Notes under the pieces: model-generated
Databases searched by the model: none
What the model was told of the DNA's origin: nothing
The model's input: only the letters and a program-made list of their open reading frames with translations
Assembly: GCA_013042925.1 (NCBI GenBank)
Contig: JABDPH010000099.1
Span: forward strand, 1-6,024
Length of the DNA stretch: 6,024 nt
Source: Eudoraea sp.
GTDB taxonomy: Bacteria; Bacteroidota; Bacteroidia; Flavobacteriales; Flavobacteriaceae
Reading direction: 5' to 3'
Position numbers and translations under genes: made by a program
Part shown: positions 5,995-6,024 of the stretch, one piece after another
Numbering within the stretch: the first letter of the stretch is position 1
Layout: each line of letters opens with the position of its first letter

Positions 5995-6024
5995 TATACT
6001 GCTTTTACACCTAATACTTTTGCT
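5972..6024 (+). CDS. N-terminal signal peptide of the next operon gene, probably outer-membrane receptor; cut by the right edge
   Basis: ATG 5972-5974 lies inside the end of the fecR-type gene in another frame. It opens MPKTRLNSILLLHLILL and is still open at the edge, for 17 codons plus 2 bases. Two basic residues followed by Ser-Ile and a Leu-rich core make a good Sec signal-peptide start, so the product is probably exported. The 23-nt overlap with fecR suggests translational coupling. In Bacteroidota the gene after an ECF sigma and FecR is most often a TonB-dependent receptor (SusC-like, often with an N-terminal secretin/TonB short domain or carboxypeptidase-regulatory-like domain). That identity is inferred from context, as none of the mature protein is visible. 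No other in-frame ATG occurs between 5972 and the window end. Confidence 0.6.
   Translation, partial: MPKTRLNSILLLHLILL

Overview
The window is AT-rich chromosomal DNA from a member of the Bacteroidota, most likely the family Flavobacteriaceae. The genus cannot be told from the sequence. Four things support this: an ECF sigma / FecR anti-sigma pair with the Bacteroidota FecR layout (cytosolic N-terminus, one membrane helix, FecR domain, DUF4974-like C-terminus); upstream elements matching the Bacteroidota -7 consensus TAnnTTTG; start codons without Shine-Dalgarno sequences; and abundant lipoproteins.

Left part, all on the minus strand, read right to left. ffh (2413-1085, the signal recognition particle GTPase) is followed after 30 nt by folD (1054-167, methylene-tetrahydrofolate dehydrogenase/cyclohydrolase), probably in one transcript. 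After another 89 nt comes the first 25 codons of a small lipoprotein gene (77-1) that runs off the left edge. These are housekeeping genes plus one unknown envelope protein.

Middle. Position 4356-2572 (minus) encodes a 594-residue, very acidic secreted lipoprotein that I do not recognise as a named protein. It is built of repeats: four ~41-residue (F/Y)P half-repeats in two Cys-bounded pairs, an Asp-rich linker, then three ~100-residue beta-rich repeats that look lipocalin-like. A strong intrinsic terminator (2486-2527) separates it from ffh.

Right part, plus strand, divergent from the lipoprotein across a 124-bp AT-rich gap. An ECF sigma factor (4481-4978) is followed by a FecR-type anti-sigma factor (5080-5994). 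The last codons of fecR overlap by 23 nt with the start of a further gene (5972 to the edge) that begins with a signal peptide. By analogy with other Bacteroidota loci this last gene is probably the TonB-dependent outer-membrane receptor or a related secreted protein. The likely working model is cell-surface signalling: an outer-membrane event is relayed through the periplasmic part of FecR to release the sigma factor. The divergent lipoprotein is a candidate target or surface partner. That link is inferred from position only.

There is no RNA gene, CRISPR array, insertion sequence or attachment site that I can support. No gene-free stretch exceeds 300 bases. The best candidate for something undescribed is the repeat-built lipoprotein and its pairing with the ECF/FecR system.
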